Shown: positions 1-11,047, counted from the stretch's first letter. The stretch: DNA of 64,000 bases from Annulohypoxylon bovei var. microspora (GCA_022836615.1 MU405329.1:62001-126000), one strand, 5' to 3'. Notes: generated by a model not told the origin, from the sequence alone. A program made the numbers and translations.

Positions 1-449
1 GCGCCCCAAGAGACCATGAGAAAGGCGAGCCACCTGGAAGGGCGGAGCTTCTTCAACAGGATGTTTGAGGGGACTTCAAAACAGAAGTATCCAACTAGGA
101 AAATCATCAATGCAATATTGAATTGGTAATTCGACGCTCCCGTTTCGGTCTGCATGTCATTATGGGTTGAGGAGTTGAGGATCTTAGCATTGCCGATGTT
201 TGAGCGATCCAAGTAGCAAAGGAAATAGATCGCAGCCGACAATGGCACGATACGTTTGTCTTGCCTCCATACTAGCTTGCGCTCTTGCGATGAAGAAGTG
301 AGAGTCGAATTAACTGCCGGCTAATAATGGTCAGAAGCTATACATGATTATGATTGAAATTCGTTCGTCTAGCAACTTACATCTTTGAGTTGATTCCCCT
401 CCAACTCCTCGGCCATAGGGCCACCGTTCTTCTCTAAGTCGCTAGACAT
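1..449 (-). CDS. MFS transporter, anion:cation symporter (Dal5/Tna1-like) family, 5' part only
   Basis: This is the N-terminal part of a major facilitator superfamily permease of the ACS family, which includes fungal allantoate/ureidosuccinate and nicotinate permeases of the plasma membrane. Exon 1 is 449..381 (23 codons from the ATG at 449, hydrophilic cytosolic start). The intron is 380..282 with a GTAAGT donor. Exon 2 begins at about 281 and runs off the window. Exon 2 reads RKLVWRQDKRIVPLSAAIYF, then the family motif LDRSNIGNA after the first membrane helix, then FLVGYFCFEVPSNILLKK in the second helix. An acceptor one codon-pair later (before the CTA codon at 275) is also possible. About 120 of the usual 480-520 residues are visible, so the substrate cannot be told. 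The family call is firm; the exact acceptor is inferred. Confidence 0.88.
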
Positions 450-2664
450 ATTTTCGGTCGCTATTGGGAATGATCAAGCTCCTTCGCGCCAAGAAGTTTG
501 GTAGAAGCGCAAGATGTGGAGATGAGATTATAATAAAAGAAGAATTGGAGAAGCCTCCGACCGACTAAAATGGAAATAGGGATAAGAGCACCCTTGCATC
601 TACTAGCTCTGGGGAACAAAGGTCTGGGTAAGCTTCCGCCGGGGTTAATTCCAAACGCGGGGAAAAGGTTCGCCATCGTGACCTAAGAACTAAGGTGAGT
701 CTTTGACTAGCTCGTCCACTCACCGCCGTGAAATTCCTATGGGACCGAGATATGGGACCGAAGGCCAGTCTTATGGATTGTACGCGCTTTGTGTTACCCG
801 TTCTAAACATTGGTCGAATAGCATTCCATGATACGTACGCCCATGGCAGCCACGATAATATAGTAGCATTGTGAGATTCCGTCAATATCTCCAAATAGGT
901 AGTAATCACCAATGAGGAAATGAGATGAAGGTGCCGTATTCCGCGCCACATCAACAATGCGGGGAGGACAAAGGCATGGTGTCCTAGGCTCGCGTCCAAT
1001 CATCCCCATCCATCCTCGAGTTCCTCGAGTTGGAGCGGCTTGCAAACCGTCACCTGGGGAACCATTCGCAGCGTCCCAGTAGCTACCAAACTAGGGATGG
1101 CTGAATAAAGAAGTGCAAGATCTAGGCCCTGCAATCATAGTTGCGGCTAGGACGAGACTTTGCTTAAACTTCCCGAAAGAAGAATGAAGCTCCGAGTTCA
1201 GCTCTGACCTGTTAACTATCGGCCGATACGGGGACTGTCTTTGCAGCCATCCGCGTATATATCGTACCCTCAAATGACTGAGGACAACGGATTCTCCATC
1301 GGCAAGTCCCCTTTGTCATGACAAGATGTAAACCTGACTACCGACTCAAAGATGGGGAGACGATGTTTGCCTCGATGCCGCTCTACACTAGCAGCGCCAC
1401 CGGCGAATATATTTCTAGTCGCCTGAGCTTTTATCCCTTGATTGAGCCCAAGCGTAAACGAAAGACCCGTTTCCATACAGAATAAGGGAATAAGAATGGT
1501 TAGTATTGGTGAAAGACACGTATGTAGGATATACTAGATGAGAAACGCGGGACTAGAGGAGAGACAGATGGCGGTGCGTCTCAACAATCGATAGATCTCG
1601 GTACCCGGATAATAGATGGGGGGGAAGCAAACATTTCATTAAGTCCAAGAGGCAAACAACAGCGCCTTGAATTGAAACATCGAGGACTTGTGATGTTCGC
1701 TCGTAATCGAAAATAGATAGATGCTGTAAGCAGTTTAGAAGGTAGATAGCAGAATGTTAGTAATGGCTTTTTGACAGAGTCGTGATGTTGGAGGTAGCTG
1801 GAACAGACTAGAGCGCGCTCTAGGGCTATTCAACACGAGCTTACAGGTCCTTATTTTTAGCAGTCTTTATGGTGACTTTAAGGAGTTTCATTGGCCCTGT
1901 AGCTTCGGTTGGTTAGTGCCACGTGCTGCAGCCCTATGGGAACTACCCGAGCTTCTGTAATTCGCTAGCTCGCTTAATTGTTAGCCTACTATCGCCTCAT
2001 AATTTTCATTTCAAGGATCTTGGAAGTTCTAACTTGCCCATGAATACGTCGATTCAACCTATTATATCGATCTTTACGTATAATCATTTCGCTAGAGCTA
2101 ACATACCAATTGGAATCATAAGTTCCAGATTCACTGCATAACCCTGTTTGACAGAAAGCACAGCTGAAATAATCGAAGGGGCTGGGATTGTGATTGTGAG
2201 GGAACATGACCAACATGCCTCTCCGCCTCGGTCGTCAAGCCTCCTCCCACTCACAAGAAACTACGTAGAATTAGATAATGGATATACTACGTAGCACCGA
2301 CAGGACGGAACTGCTACGGAACACGAAGCTTACCTGGATGCTCCTTGGCAATCACCGAAATAAACATGAGAATGGGGAATCGCGATGCGTGAGTTTATGT
2401 GGCATGACTTCATACCACCGTCTCACTACTTGGCAAGCAATACCCAGGTAACAAGAAGTAAGCAGCGTAAGTTCAACGAATACGATGAAGGGGCGAGCAC
2501 CGCCTCGAGAGAAACAGTATTCGAGAAGTATATATATATGAGTATATCCCATCCTTCCTTCGATGAAGAAATCTTTACTACCATCATCCCTTACAACTAC
2601 CTAATAATTAATTCAAACAAACTATTCATCCGCACAATCGCTCAACACCAATAAACTCGCAAAA
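450..2664. other. Intergenic region, no gene that can be supported
   Basis: This 2.2-kb stretch holds the promoter of the leftward permease and of the rightward secreted protein. Several minus-strand open frames lie at 461-1476. The longest, 565..999, reads 144 codons and has a hydrophobic stretch (LISSLVITTYLEIL), but it starts from TTG rather than ATG, and I recognise no family and no convincing splice structure. A decayed gene is possible. The right part is AT-richer promoter DNA. Confidence 0.5.
2529..2539 (+). promoter_or_regulatory. TATA box of the secreted-protein gene
   Basis: An uninterrupted TATATATATA run lies about 125 bp upstream of the ATG at 2665. The AC-rich leader that follows (many CAA and CCA triplets just before the ATG) fits a short 5' untranslated region. 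This is inferred from sequence only. Confidence 0.45.
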
Positions 2665-3141
2665 ATGAAGACCTTCGCAACTCTCTTCTCCGTCCTACTC
2701 CTAGGAGCCAGCTCCGTAACCGCGGCCCCCGTCAGCGAGCGGGAGGTGCAAGCGCCGACGGAGATGGACATCAGCAGCTTCAGCGCGAACACGCTGCCGC
2801 ACGGCACGGGCGCCTTCATCTCCTTCAGCATCAGCATCCCGAACACGTCCCTCAACACGACGTGCGCGTACTCGGACCAGAGCTCCGTGTCGTTCCTGCC
2901 CTCGGTGCCCCTGCAGCCCTGCGCCGACCCGTCGGTCGAGTGGGAGTTCCGCCAGGACCCGTCGCAGCCCGGCGGCGAGGGCGACTACCGCGTCGTCGTG
3001 ACCTACGCCTACGACGCCCCGAAGAAGGTCGCCGGCTACCACGAGTGGCCCGCCTCCGACTTCCCCCTCGAGAACTTCGGGTCCACCGTCGAGACCTTCT
3101 TCACCGGCACCCCTGACTTCGTCATCTCCAACCTGTCTTAG
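2665..3141 (+). CDS. Small secreted protein, possibly AA1-like (Alt a 1-like)
   Basis: This is a single-exon gene for a 158-residue protein. Residues 1-20 (MKTFATLFSVLLLGASSVTA) are a clear signal peptide, so the product is exported. The mature part is short, rich in Ser, Pro, Asp and aromatic residues, and has only two cysteines (in NTTCAYSD and QPCADPS), which could form one disulfide, with one N-glycosylation site (NTT). Size, the two cysteines and the WEF/DYRVVVTYAYD beta-like strands resemble the fungal AA1-like small secreted proteins, but this is a weak family match. Codon use is striking: nearly every third position after the signal peptide is G or C, unlike the AT-rich flanks. A TATA box precedes it. 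A role at the cell surface or in host interaction is a guess. Confidence 0.8.
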   Translation: MKTFATLFSVLLLGASSVTAAPVSEREVQAPTEMDISSFSANTLPHGTGAFISFSISIPNTSLNTTCAYSDQSSVSFLPSVPLQPCADPSVEWEFRQDPSQPGGEGDYRVVVTYAYDAPKKVAGYHEWPASDFPLENFGSTVETFFTGTPDFVISNLS

Positions 3142-4059
3142 TCAACAACGACTAAAATGTACATGGCTATCCTGAACCGTATCTAAATATGTACTTAAAA
3201 TATTAGAGGCTGGGGTTAGAGGTTAGAGGAGAGACATAGATTTCTGCTTGTCCACTGTTTACGCACCTACTTACGAAGGGCATTGGTTGCGGAAGGCAAT
3301 AACTGCACAGTTATTGAGGATAGTGGTTCCTGAACTTACTAAGACCTACCTACCTATCATAATAATAACCATTTACCTTAATACCACCTTTTCAATCGTC
3401 TTGAAGTCCTCATTGTTGATTCCATATACCACTATATTTAAAAATACGTGAGTGTTATATGCGTTCTTGTTCTACTCCAACTTACACTTTAAAGTGTTTA
3501 TGACATTTAATTTGACAATTTACGTATGAGTACCTACCTACCTACTTGATTCTCAACCCCTGAAACGATATCTCCCCTTAAAGTTGGCCCTCTCGCGTTC
3601 ACGTACCTCACCAACGACTCACCCCTGAATCGTCCCAAGAAGCGCAAGTTGTCTGATAACTACCTAATTTAAGTAGCTACACTGCTTATTTGGCGTTTGA
3701 AATATATCTAGGTAGATCACGAAATTAAGGAGCAAAACGTGTGAATAGATTAACTCATGAAATTCATATTAAGTTGCGATTCGATTAATATATATCATTA
3801 CGAAAGAAAACTATAGGCATGATAGGGTGATATCCACCACGTCGCGAGACGCGTCCCATCCGATGAAAACAAAAACAATTGGGGAATCAGTAAAAATTAT
3901 CATAAAAGGTGCTCCAGTCAGATTTTTCGTGACTAAAATCAGTTCAGCCGCCGTCGCACTTGAAACTTCAAACCACCTACTACAAACACCCGCCCCAGAG
4001 AACCCCGCTTGAAACAAGCCTCAAGAAGAGATAAGGCAATGAGAGATCGACTTGTTAGC
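3142..4059. other. Intergenic region
   Basis: About 0.9 kb of AT-rich DNA lies between two convergent genes and should hold both 3' untranslated regions. It contains the ACCTACCTACCTA-type short repeats seen elsewhere in the window (around 3347 and 3533). No gene is seen. Confidence 0.6.
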
Positions 4060-5907
4060 CTAGGAAGCCACAGCACTACCACTCGGCCCGCTATCCGTCT
4101 GATGTCTGATTCCTCTTGGGTTTTCTAGAAGAGCATATGCTCTCTCCTTCTTACTCTTGCGACCTGCTTCTCCAGCACGCTCTATATCGTCGAGGTCGCT
4201 AATGTCAGAGGAACTAAACGAGTTCTGGCTCGGACTGCGATTCAACACCATGATGACACGGCCTTGCTTCTTTAGCTTCGATTGCTGCTGCTTCAATTCC
4301 TGTGAATCGTCGCAGGACATTGTGACAATGTTTAGACCGGGGAAGTTACGCTCCAAGAAGGTCTGCAGGTCGGGCAGCACTGACTTGTCCGGACGATAAG
4401 TGCCGCTGTCGTTATCAATTATCAACTGATAGTCCTCCGGCTTCCCCGCCGGTAGCTTTTGTCCGACAGGCTCTTCGATTTCGTTGTGCTCTGCCCCCTC
4501 CGAGTTTTTCAACCTCCGGATGAAGAATTCACCCGAGCAGGCAATATAAACTGCTGCATCCGAATGTAAGGTATGCTTGGAGAGCAAATCGACGCCTAGA
4601 TCCTTGGAAGTCTCCGTAAAACGCAGCATCCCATCCAGAGTGATGATATAGGTGAATATTTGTCCACCATCGCCATAGTGTGCCATCTTCAAAAGTTGTG
4701 TAGAAGCGTCTTCGGTACAAGCTTCGAATGTGCCCCAAAGAGTGTGTCTATCAAAATTGTATATCCGCTTGTGTTGATGGTGGAGAGCTCTGTTTAGGAT
4801 CCTGCCACGCAGCCCACGACCTCTGAATATGATACCAATAATGGGTCGGAACTCGACATATCTGTGGTACATTTTCGGTGGGACCGGACCAGATAGCTGG
4901 AGTTCGTTGGCCTGGAAATCGTACTTTTGGGCCTTCTTCTCTACCTGTTTGCCGTTGTTATGGGATGTCGATGCTGAGCCATCCGCGCCATCCGCGCCAT
5001 CCGCGCCATGGTTGCTCAGGTCATCGGCCTCATCTCTATTGACCTTCGTACCTATTAATCGCCCAATCATGGGTGAGAAATGTTTGAAATAATAGGTTGG
5101 CCCAACCGTATACATCTGGCCGTACGGTGGATCGGATTTGCCTAGAACAGCGATAGTCACGAACAGCTTCGGTGTCATGGATAGATCCTTTGTAAAGGCG
5201 GTTGCACAGGCCTTGAGAATGTATGCACGTTTGCTGCCGCTGCGCTTTTTGACCTCGAATTCGTTACCCGGAGCTTCGAAACCCGCCCAGTCTTCGCCAA
5301 CGTGATAAACCTGGATGGAGACGTGCCCGAGCCTGTCGTCATGATCCGGCCAATCTTCGTCATATAAGCGACACTTAAGCTTAAACCCAGACGATGGAAC
5401 ATTGGCGACAATCCATTCTTGTTCCCATTGAGGTTCCAGAGATTTCCTAATCGTGCGGGTACGGTAGACAAGGTCTGGGTCTTCTCTATGTCGCTTCGGC
5501 AGTGAAGTTGTTAGGGTGGCGCTTACGAATGGGTCTGATGTGCCTGTACTTATGTCGGCAACAGGTAGATTTTCTGCTCGATGAAAGGTAAATTTCACCG
5601 TGAAACCTAGAGGAGCATCAGGGATTGGAGTCGGGTCGAAACCCCCAGGAGGCTTCGCTACGGCCTTAATCTTCTTTTTCTGGTCTTTGTATTTCTCCTT
5701 CAAAGTACTACGACGAGGAATAGGACCATCTTGCTTCTCATTGGTGTTGTCGGGATGGGAATGCTCTTCGTTATTGGGAGCTGGGTGGTTGTCGGAGGCA
5801 GGTTGGCTAGTTTTCTCATTATTTACATCGCGAGTGGACCCTGGTTGCGGCGGCTGGTCTTGGCTACGGAGTGCCGAATCAACCTCACTTTCAATGGCAG
5901 CAGACAT
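4060..5907 (-). CDS. C2-domain protein, fungal, 615 aa
   Basis: This is a single-exon gene on the minus strand with ATG at 5907. The N-terminal ~80 residues are polar and disordered, rich in Pro, Asn, Glu and Lys, with a basic stretch (KEKYKDQKKKIKAV). Residues about 100-225 form a C2 domain: FTFHRAENLPVADI, then SDPFVSATL, then LEPQWEQEW and CRLYDEDWPDHDD, the order of strands and Asp-rich loops used for calcium and phospholipid binding. The rest (225-615) is a conserved-looking alpha/beta region I cannot name, with an Ala-Asp-Gly repeat near residues 300-310 and a Ser/Asp-rich acidic tail. There is no signal peptide or membrane helix, so a peripheral membrane or cytosolic protein is likely. 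The function is unknown; lipid- or Ca-dependent membrane recruitment is inferred. Confidence 0.85.
   Translation of the reverse strand: MSAAIESEVDSALRSQDQPPQPGSTRDVNNEKTSQPASDNHPAPNNEEHSHPDNTNEKQDGPIPRRSTLKEKYKDQKKKIKAVAKPPGGFDPTPIPDAPLGFTVKFTFHRAENLPVADISTGTSDPFVSATLTTSLPKRHREDPDLVYRTRTIRKSLEPQWEQEWIVANVPSSGFKLKCRLYDEDWPDHDDRLGHVSIQVYHVGEDWAGFEAPGNEFEVKKRSGSKRAYILKACATAFTKDLSMTPKLFVTIAVLGKSDPPYGQMYTVGPTYYFKHFSPMIGRLIGTKVNRDEADDLSNHGADGADGADGSASTSHNNGKQVEKKAQKYDFQANELQLSGPVPPKMYHRYVEFRPIIGIIFRGRGLRGRILNRALHHQHKRIYNFDRHTLWGTFEACTEDASTQLLKMAHYGDGGQIFTYIITLDGMLRFTETSKDLGVDLLSKHTLHSDAAVYIACSGEFFIRRLKNSEGAEHNEIEEPVGQKLPAGKPEDYQLIIDNDSGTYRPDKSVLPDLQTFLERNFPGLNIVTMSCDDSQELKQQQSKLKKQGRVIMVLNRSPSQNSFSSSDISDLDDIERAGEAGRKSKKERAYALLENPRGIRHQTDSGPSGSAVAS
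4978..5009. repeat. 9-bp in-frame tandem repeat in the C2-protein gene
   Basis: The unit GCCATCCGC (minus strand GCGGATGGC, Ala-Asp-Gly) occurs about three and a half times in a row and encodes the GADGADGADG stretch. The repeat length is a multiple of three, so copy-number changes keep the frame. Confidence 0.9.
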
Positions 5908-7000
5908 AGCGGGTAACTATGATGTTGGATGATGTCAAGAGCGGCGATTCCTGTCGGTCCGCTCGTCACGTTACTACGCCCGGGCGCAATGGTCCTGTCC
6001 GTTTTGTAGCTATTAATATCCTCCGTATGGTTCGGAGTTCCGAGAGAGACGGCGATGATGGATGCCAAGGCGGTGGTTTGCGCGCGCTCTTGGATAGTCT
6101 TGGTGTTGGAGGTGCCCAGCTCTGGTGGTGGGTTTATTCGGTTCCACACAAGGGATGGATGAGATAGGCGGGAAACGGTAGGACTCGAAAAATTGATAAA
6201 CAAAAGAAAAATCGCTTTGGTATGATGTCAATCGGGAAGGTAATTGAAATAAGAAGATTCGCGAAAACCAACGTCTATCCAATTGCTTGATGATTAGGTA
6301 GAGAAAAGATTATAGGGTGTAAGCGGGAAGGGAAAAAAGGAAATTGAATTCATCGCGCGATAGAAGCTTTCTTTACCAATCTACCTAGGTAAGTACCTAA
6401 TTGTTGCTACGCATGCCGCTTTTCCGAATTATGACCTACATGTCCGTAGTGTTGGACAGGTAGGTGCTATGCAATGTGGCTGGTGCTGAAATGCTACGTC
6501 ACAATTTGCGATTAGTCGAGGCTTAGCGAAACAATTAGACGAATCAGAACAAAGAATTTGAGCAGAAACGCGCGCTTAGTGTCGGAAGAACTATTCACCC
6601 GTCCCAAACATTCAATTCAAGCTTCCAAAGTTACGGGATGGGAGACCTCAGTCCATGTCGGCGGGGATCCCAATTGAGTTCTGCATGTGCAGGGACTTTC
6701 CGATCTCATGTTATCGGTCCACTATTGTAAGGCTGTGCTTAAAATCTCACCTTTACACCTTACCCATCTGCCCATCTGTCCAACATCATCAGCTTACATT
6801 TGCAAACATTAGGTGCAGTACCCTACCTATCAGCGCTACTAGCCTTACAAGACTGCAAGATTCATGACGCCAAAGTATATGATTTGTCTCACTTCGCAGT
6901 CTACGCTACGCTTCTAACTACCTATCTAACAAGCTTTGGTGGCATAATTACTCTTATACTTACCTACTGGTATATATTGGATCAGATATAATTCGACTTG
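5908..7000. other. Divergent promoter region
   Basis: This 1.1-kb spacer separates the leftward C2-protein gene from the rightward homocysteine methyltransferase and should contain both promoters. Open frames in it on either strand look like chance. A short palindromic ACCTAGGTAAGTACC motif lies near 6384. Confidence 0.6.
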
Positions 7001-8138
7001 ATGAGTAAGAAAAAGACTACCCCTGTCTTCTTTCTAGATGGAGGGCTAGGCACATCCCTTGAGGATAAATACGACGTCAAATTTGACGAAAATACCCCTC
7101 TATGGTCCTCTCACCTTCTCGTCGACGACCCAAAGACTCTGCATGCATGCCAGAGTGATTTTGGTAATGTTCCTGTCAATATCTTGCTCACGGCAACATA
7201 TCAAGTTTCAGTGGAGGCCTTTGCACGAACCAAGACTGCAAGTCACCCGCAAGGCATCGGCCGCCGCGATATCTTGCCTTTTCTCGATCTTGCAGTTTCT
7301 ATTGCCGAAGAAGCCAAAGCCCCCGGGGCCCAAGTTGCTTTGAGTCTCGGACCATATGGAGTCTGTATGGTTCCTAGTCAAGAGTACAGTGGGAAGTACG
7401 ATGTGGAACACAACTCGTTAGAGCCACTACTCGATTGGCACCGGGACCGCCTCGGCTTGTTTGATCAGATTGATCGTTTAGGATCCCGCATTTCATTAAT
7501 TGCCTTTGAGACCGTCCCGAGACTGGACGAAATAAAGGCTATTCGAAAACTTTTCACCCGCGCTTCGTCTTCTAAACCGAACGCATCCTCTCTTCTCAAC
7601 CAGGACGTCCCATTTTGGATATCCTGCGTCTTTCCTGGCGACGTCTATACTCTTCCTGATGGTAGTGACATTGACCAAGTAGTCGATGCGCTTCTGAGTC
7701 CAGAATATTCAGACATTATCCCATATGGAATTGGCATCAATTGCACTAAAGTAGCAAAGCTTCCAAGTTTGGTCGAGATGTATGGACAGGCTGTTGCTAG
7801 ACTGATAAGTTCCAATCGACTTGAGAACCTTCCTACTTTAGTTCTCTATCCCGACGGAACCAACGGCGAGATTTACGATACAGTGACGAAGACTTGGCAA
7901 AAACCAACTAGCCAACAAAATATTGTGGTAAGTGCGATTAGGGATGCGATTACTATGTGGTCTTAAGTAAGGACGCTGAATGTGTATCTAGTCCCAGTCA
8001 CCATGGGAACACCAACTTGCTGAGGTAGTTAGTCTCGCTCGAAATCAGCATTGCTGGAGGTCTATCATAGTTGGTGGCTGTTGCAAGGCAACCCATGACG
8101 ACATCACCAGACTTCGCGCCATCATTCATGATACTTAA
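7001..8138 (+). CDS. Homocysteine S-methyltransferase, two exons, 357 aa
   Basis: This enzyme transfers a methyl group (usually from S-methylmethionine or S-adenosylmethionine) to homocysteine to form methionine in the cytosol. Exon 1 is 7001..7927 and exon 2 is 7992..8138; the 64-bp intron has a GTAAGT donor and CTAG acceptor. The start chosen is the ATG at 7001. The N-terminal motif FLDGGLGTSLED opens the TIM barrel. The three zinc-binding cysteines are C248 in GINCT and C339-C340 in VGGCC. The last two lie in exon 2, so reading through the intron gives a stop at 7966 and an inactive protein. The length agrees with yeast Mht1/Sam4 and plant HMTs (325-360 aa). The family call is firm; methyl donor preference is not visible. 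Confidence 0.93.
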
Positions 8139-9865
8139 TTAAGTATCACCAAAGCCATTCACCATTGGATCTCCTTCGCCATTCGGCTATGTTCCATAAT
8201 GAGCGTTGACTTAAGTAAATGAAAGAGAACGCATGGCTTTCCTCGAGGGTTACACGACAAGGGCCCAGCCAATCAAGTGGACATGGTAACAGCCTCTAGA
8301 AATTTATTGAATAATATATTCTTCATTCAGATGAGAACGTTGGGATGTTACGTGGGATACCAACGGGCAACACGTAACTCCAGACTCCGGCCTATCGGGT
8401 TTTGCAGAAAAAGCAAAGAAAGGGAAAAAAAATCAAAATCGAAAACTGCTAGCCGCAAATATAATCATGATCGATCTATCTTGTGTGATCGACGATTTGT
8501 TATTTGAGAGTTGAGACAGCCTTATGATTTTTTTTTCTTTTTCTTTTCCTTTTTTTTTTCCACCTCCAACGTCATGGTATATCGTAGCATTCGCCTACTA
8601 ACAATCAAATCGCTGTCACTCGCAAGTTTCTGGCTTGACAGGTATTATCTCGCGTGTTTTTATTATTTTTATTATTTTTATTGTGGACTGCCAAGTGTCA
8701 AACTCGTACCCGGCTTAGCTTCCATGTGGCCTCTTGGCCTTCTTAGGCGGCCACCTAATGGACACTGACACCAATAATCCTAGTCCACAGTTAAGAGACT
8801 ATTGTTGCCCATCATGCAGTTGGCGTAAAGTTATTTAACTTATTTAACAGTTTCAGCCCCGGGCTTCGGTGCATCCTATTCCACGTCTAGCACGCTAACC
8901 TAAGTATGTCAGTATTTCGTATACGAAATATGAATCGAGGCGGGATTTCCAGTACTAATCATGCATTAGCTAGAAGAGGCTTACAGTTTTCCAGGGGAAG
9001 CAGGGGTAAACAAATAAGATTACCGGGCCAATATCACGATATTTACTATGGCTTGAAACTCGTTCCTTTCGGAACTGGAGAGATATGTGGATGTTCCCAG
9101 CAGCGGTAGCAAACGTCTCTCCAGTTGATTACTTCTGTATGACCTAATGCAAGTCCTCAGCCGATGCAGCAAAAGAGATGTACCTTTCCGTTTCGAGAGG
9201 GGAAGTCTTCGGCCGAGTATGCTAGTACCAATAGTGCGAGACGGTCTCGAGCAGCAAGCATGGGATGTTTACTTCATACATCGTATGTAGGATTCGACGA
9301 ATGATAAGAGACCGTCTGAACACACGTATTTCCACAAATGCGGGTATTTCTTTTCTAGATCGGAGGATCTAGCAAGACTTAGCTTCTCAGCTCGACTTGC
9401 CAAATCAGGTTACATCACTGTTTCTTTCGCCCTGTCTCCCCTGACCTGTGCCTGCATCTCGCGCGTGGAGCCTTGTGTTTAGACTCTAGAGCAGTCCAAG
9501 TACTCCAAGCCTAACCTCAACCGAGATTGATATCGACCGGGGCTGCATTGTAAATCCCTGCAGGTTCTAAATAAACAGCAATGGTCCGAAAAGAGACCCA
9601 CGAAGAAAAGATCTGGACAAACGTACCAGGCTGCCGGAATTGTATAGCATAATACGATGGCTGACCCTAAAGCCCACAATGCTCTTGATTTTAAAAGGTC
9701 GCCTGCTCTCCAGCATGCATTTTTCTTAGGATCTCTCTTTCCATCCCATCACCCCAGATTGTGTCTGTCAATAGCTCTCGTCTCATCCCGACTCGTTAGC
9801 CTCACAATCACTTGATCGATCCAACTTCAGTCATTCGCTTGTCGTGAAGGAAATCAACTGCCAGA
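8139..9865. other. Intergenic region with simple-sequence tracts
   Basis: This 1.7-kb gene-free stretch has a poly-pyrimidine tract (about 8527-8560), a TTATTTTTATTATTTTTA microrepeat (about 8659-8682) and a perfect 10-bp inverted repeat AGACGGTCTC / GAGACCGTCT at 9239-9248 and 9308-9317. The right end is the promoter of the wall protein. Confidence 0.55.
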
Positions 9866-11047
9866 ATGGTTCGTCTGTTGAAGTACGCTGGCGCCAGCTC
9901 CCTGCTGGTCGCTACCGTGAGTGCCAACTATGTCAGCTCTTCCCAATACGAGGAGGACGATTGTACCGACTCAGAGACGTACAGCGCGACCTCGGCTGCT
10001 TACCCGACTGCCAGCTCTTCCGCCGGTGGATACCCGGTCATCACCCCTTCGTCCCCTGCTGGATACCCAGCTGTGACCACCTACCCGGGCTCTTCGTCGA
10101 CCAGCTCGGAGGAGGATGACTGCCCCCCGGACACCGAGACCGAATCCTACAGCGCTACTTCCTCCACTTATCCCACCGTCTCCGTAACACCGGGATACCC
10201 GGTGTCAACCCCAAGCAGTGCTAGCTCGTCTAGCTATGAGCAGACATCCTCAGCCTACCCAACCAAGAGCGAGAGCGCTTCCATTCCTGGTTACCCTGCC
10301 GGATCCGAGAGTGCCTCTTACCCTGTGTACCCTACCGGGTCTGAGAGCGTCTCTGTTCCCAGCTATCCTACCTCCACTGGTGCCACTTACCCAGGGGGCG
10401 AGACTGAGACCCTGACAAGGTACACGACTCTGGTCTCCACGATCACCTCGTGTCACCCCACTGTTACCAACTGCCCGGTTGGATCAAAGACCACTGTTGT
10501 CGTCCCTTACCCGACGACAGCTCCTCAGGGATACCCTACCACCGGTGTCTCCGAGACCTACCCGGCGGAGACCCCCTCTTACCCTGCGGAGACTCCCTCA
10601 TACCCTGCTGAGACCCCCAAGTACCCAACTGAGGTCACCAGCAAGCCGGCACCTACCTACCCCGCGTCTTCCGAGGTGCCTACCTACCCCGTTAGCCAGC
10701 CGGCTGCCTCCTTCCCCGCTTCGGCCCCGTCTTACCCGGCCGAGACCCCCAAGTACCCTACTGAGGCTACCAGCATGTCCGCTCCCACTTACCCTGTCGG
10801 CGAGACCTCCGCCCAGACTGCCCCCACTTATCCCGCTGGAACTGCCAGTTACCCTGCCGCTTCTTCCACTTTCTCGACCAGCTACGGCGTCAACAGCACC
10901 ACATTCACCGCCCCCAGCTACCCCACCGAGACGCCTTCGACGACCACCGGCTCCTCGCCCATCCCCACCGCCGGCGCCGCCGTCGTAGGATCGAGCATCA
11001 CCGGTGCTCTGATCGCTTTCGCTGCTCTGTGCATTGCCTTCTTCTAG
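9866..11047 (+). CDS. Ser/Thr/Pro-rich GPI-type cell-wall protein, 393 aa
   Basis: This is a single-exon gene. Residues 1-20 are a signal peptide ending in SAN. The body is almost wholly Ser, Thr, Pro, Tyr, Ala and Glu with dozens of YP-containing units (YPTASS, YPVITPS, YPAETPS repeated three times in tandem, YPTEATS), so it should be heavily O-mannosylated and extended. Two acidic Cys motifs (EEDDC) occur early. The centre holds TLVSTITSCHPTVTNCPVGS, a Cys-pair motif common in fungal wall and adhesin proteins. The C-terminus has a small-residue region followed by a hydrophobic tail (GALIAFAALCIAFF), typical of a GPI-anchor signal. The product is likely a wall-attached or plasma-membrane mannoprotein. 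No enzymatic domain is seen. A specific role (adhesion, wall integrity) is inference. Confidence 0.88.
   Translation: MVRLLKYAGASSLLVATVSANYVSSSQYEEDDCTDSETYSATSAAYPTASSSAGGYPVITPSSPAGYPAVTTYPGSSSTSSEEDDCPPDTETESYSATSSTYPTVSVTPGYPVSTPSSASSSSYEQTSSAYPTKSESASIPGYPAGSESASYPVYPTGSESVSVPSYPTSTGATYPGGETETLTRYTTLVSTITSCHPTVTNCPVGSKTTVVVPYPTTAPQGYPTTGVSETYPAETPSYPAETPSYPAETPKYPTEVTSKPAPTYPASSEVPTYPVSQPAASFPASAPSYPAETPKYPTEATSMSAPTYPVGETSAQTAPTYPAGTASYPAASSTFSTSYGVNSTTFTAPSYPTETPSTTTGSSPIPTAGAAVVGSSITGALIAFAALCIAFF

Noticed and set aside
565..999. 144-codon minus-strand open frame with a hydrophobic middle
   Set aside because: It starts from TTG, not ATG, has no recognisable domain, and overlaps another open frame in the same strand. 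Possible gene relic, but not supportable by eye.
10479..10988. 169-codon Pro/Arg-rich plus-strand frame
   Set aside because: Frame-shifted shadow of the wall-protein repeats.
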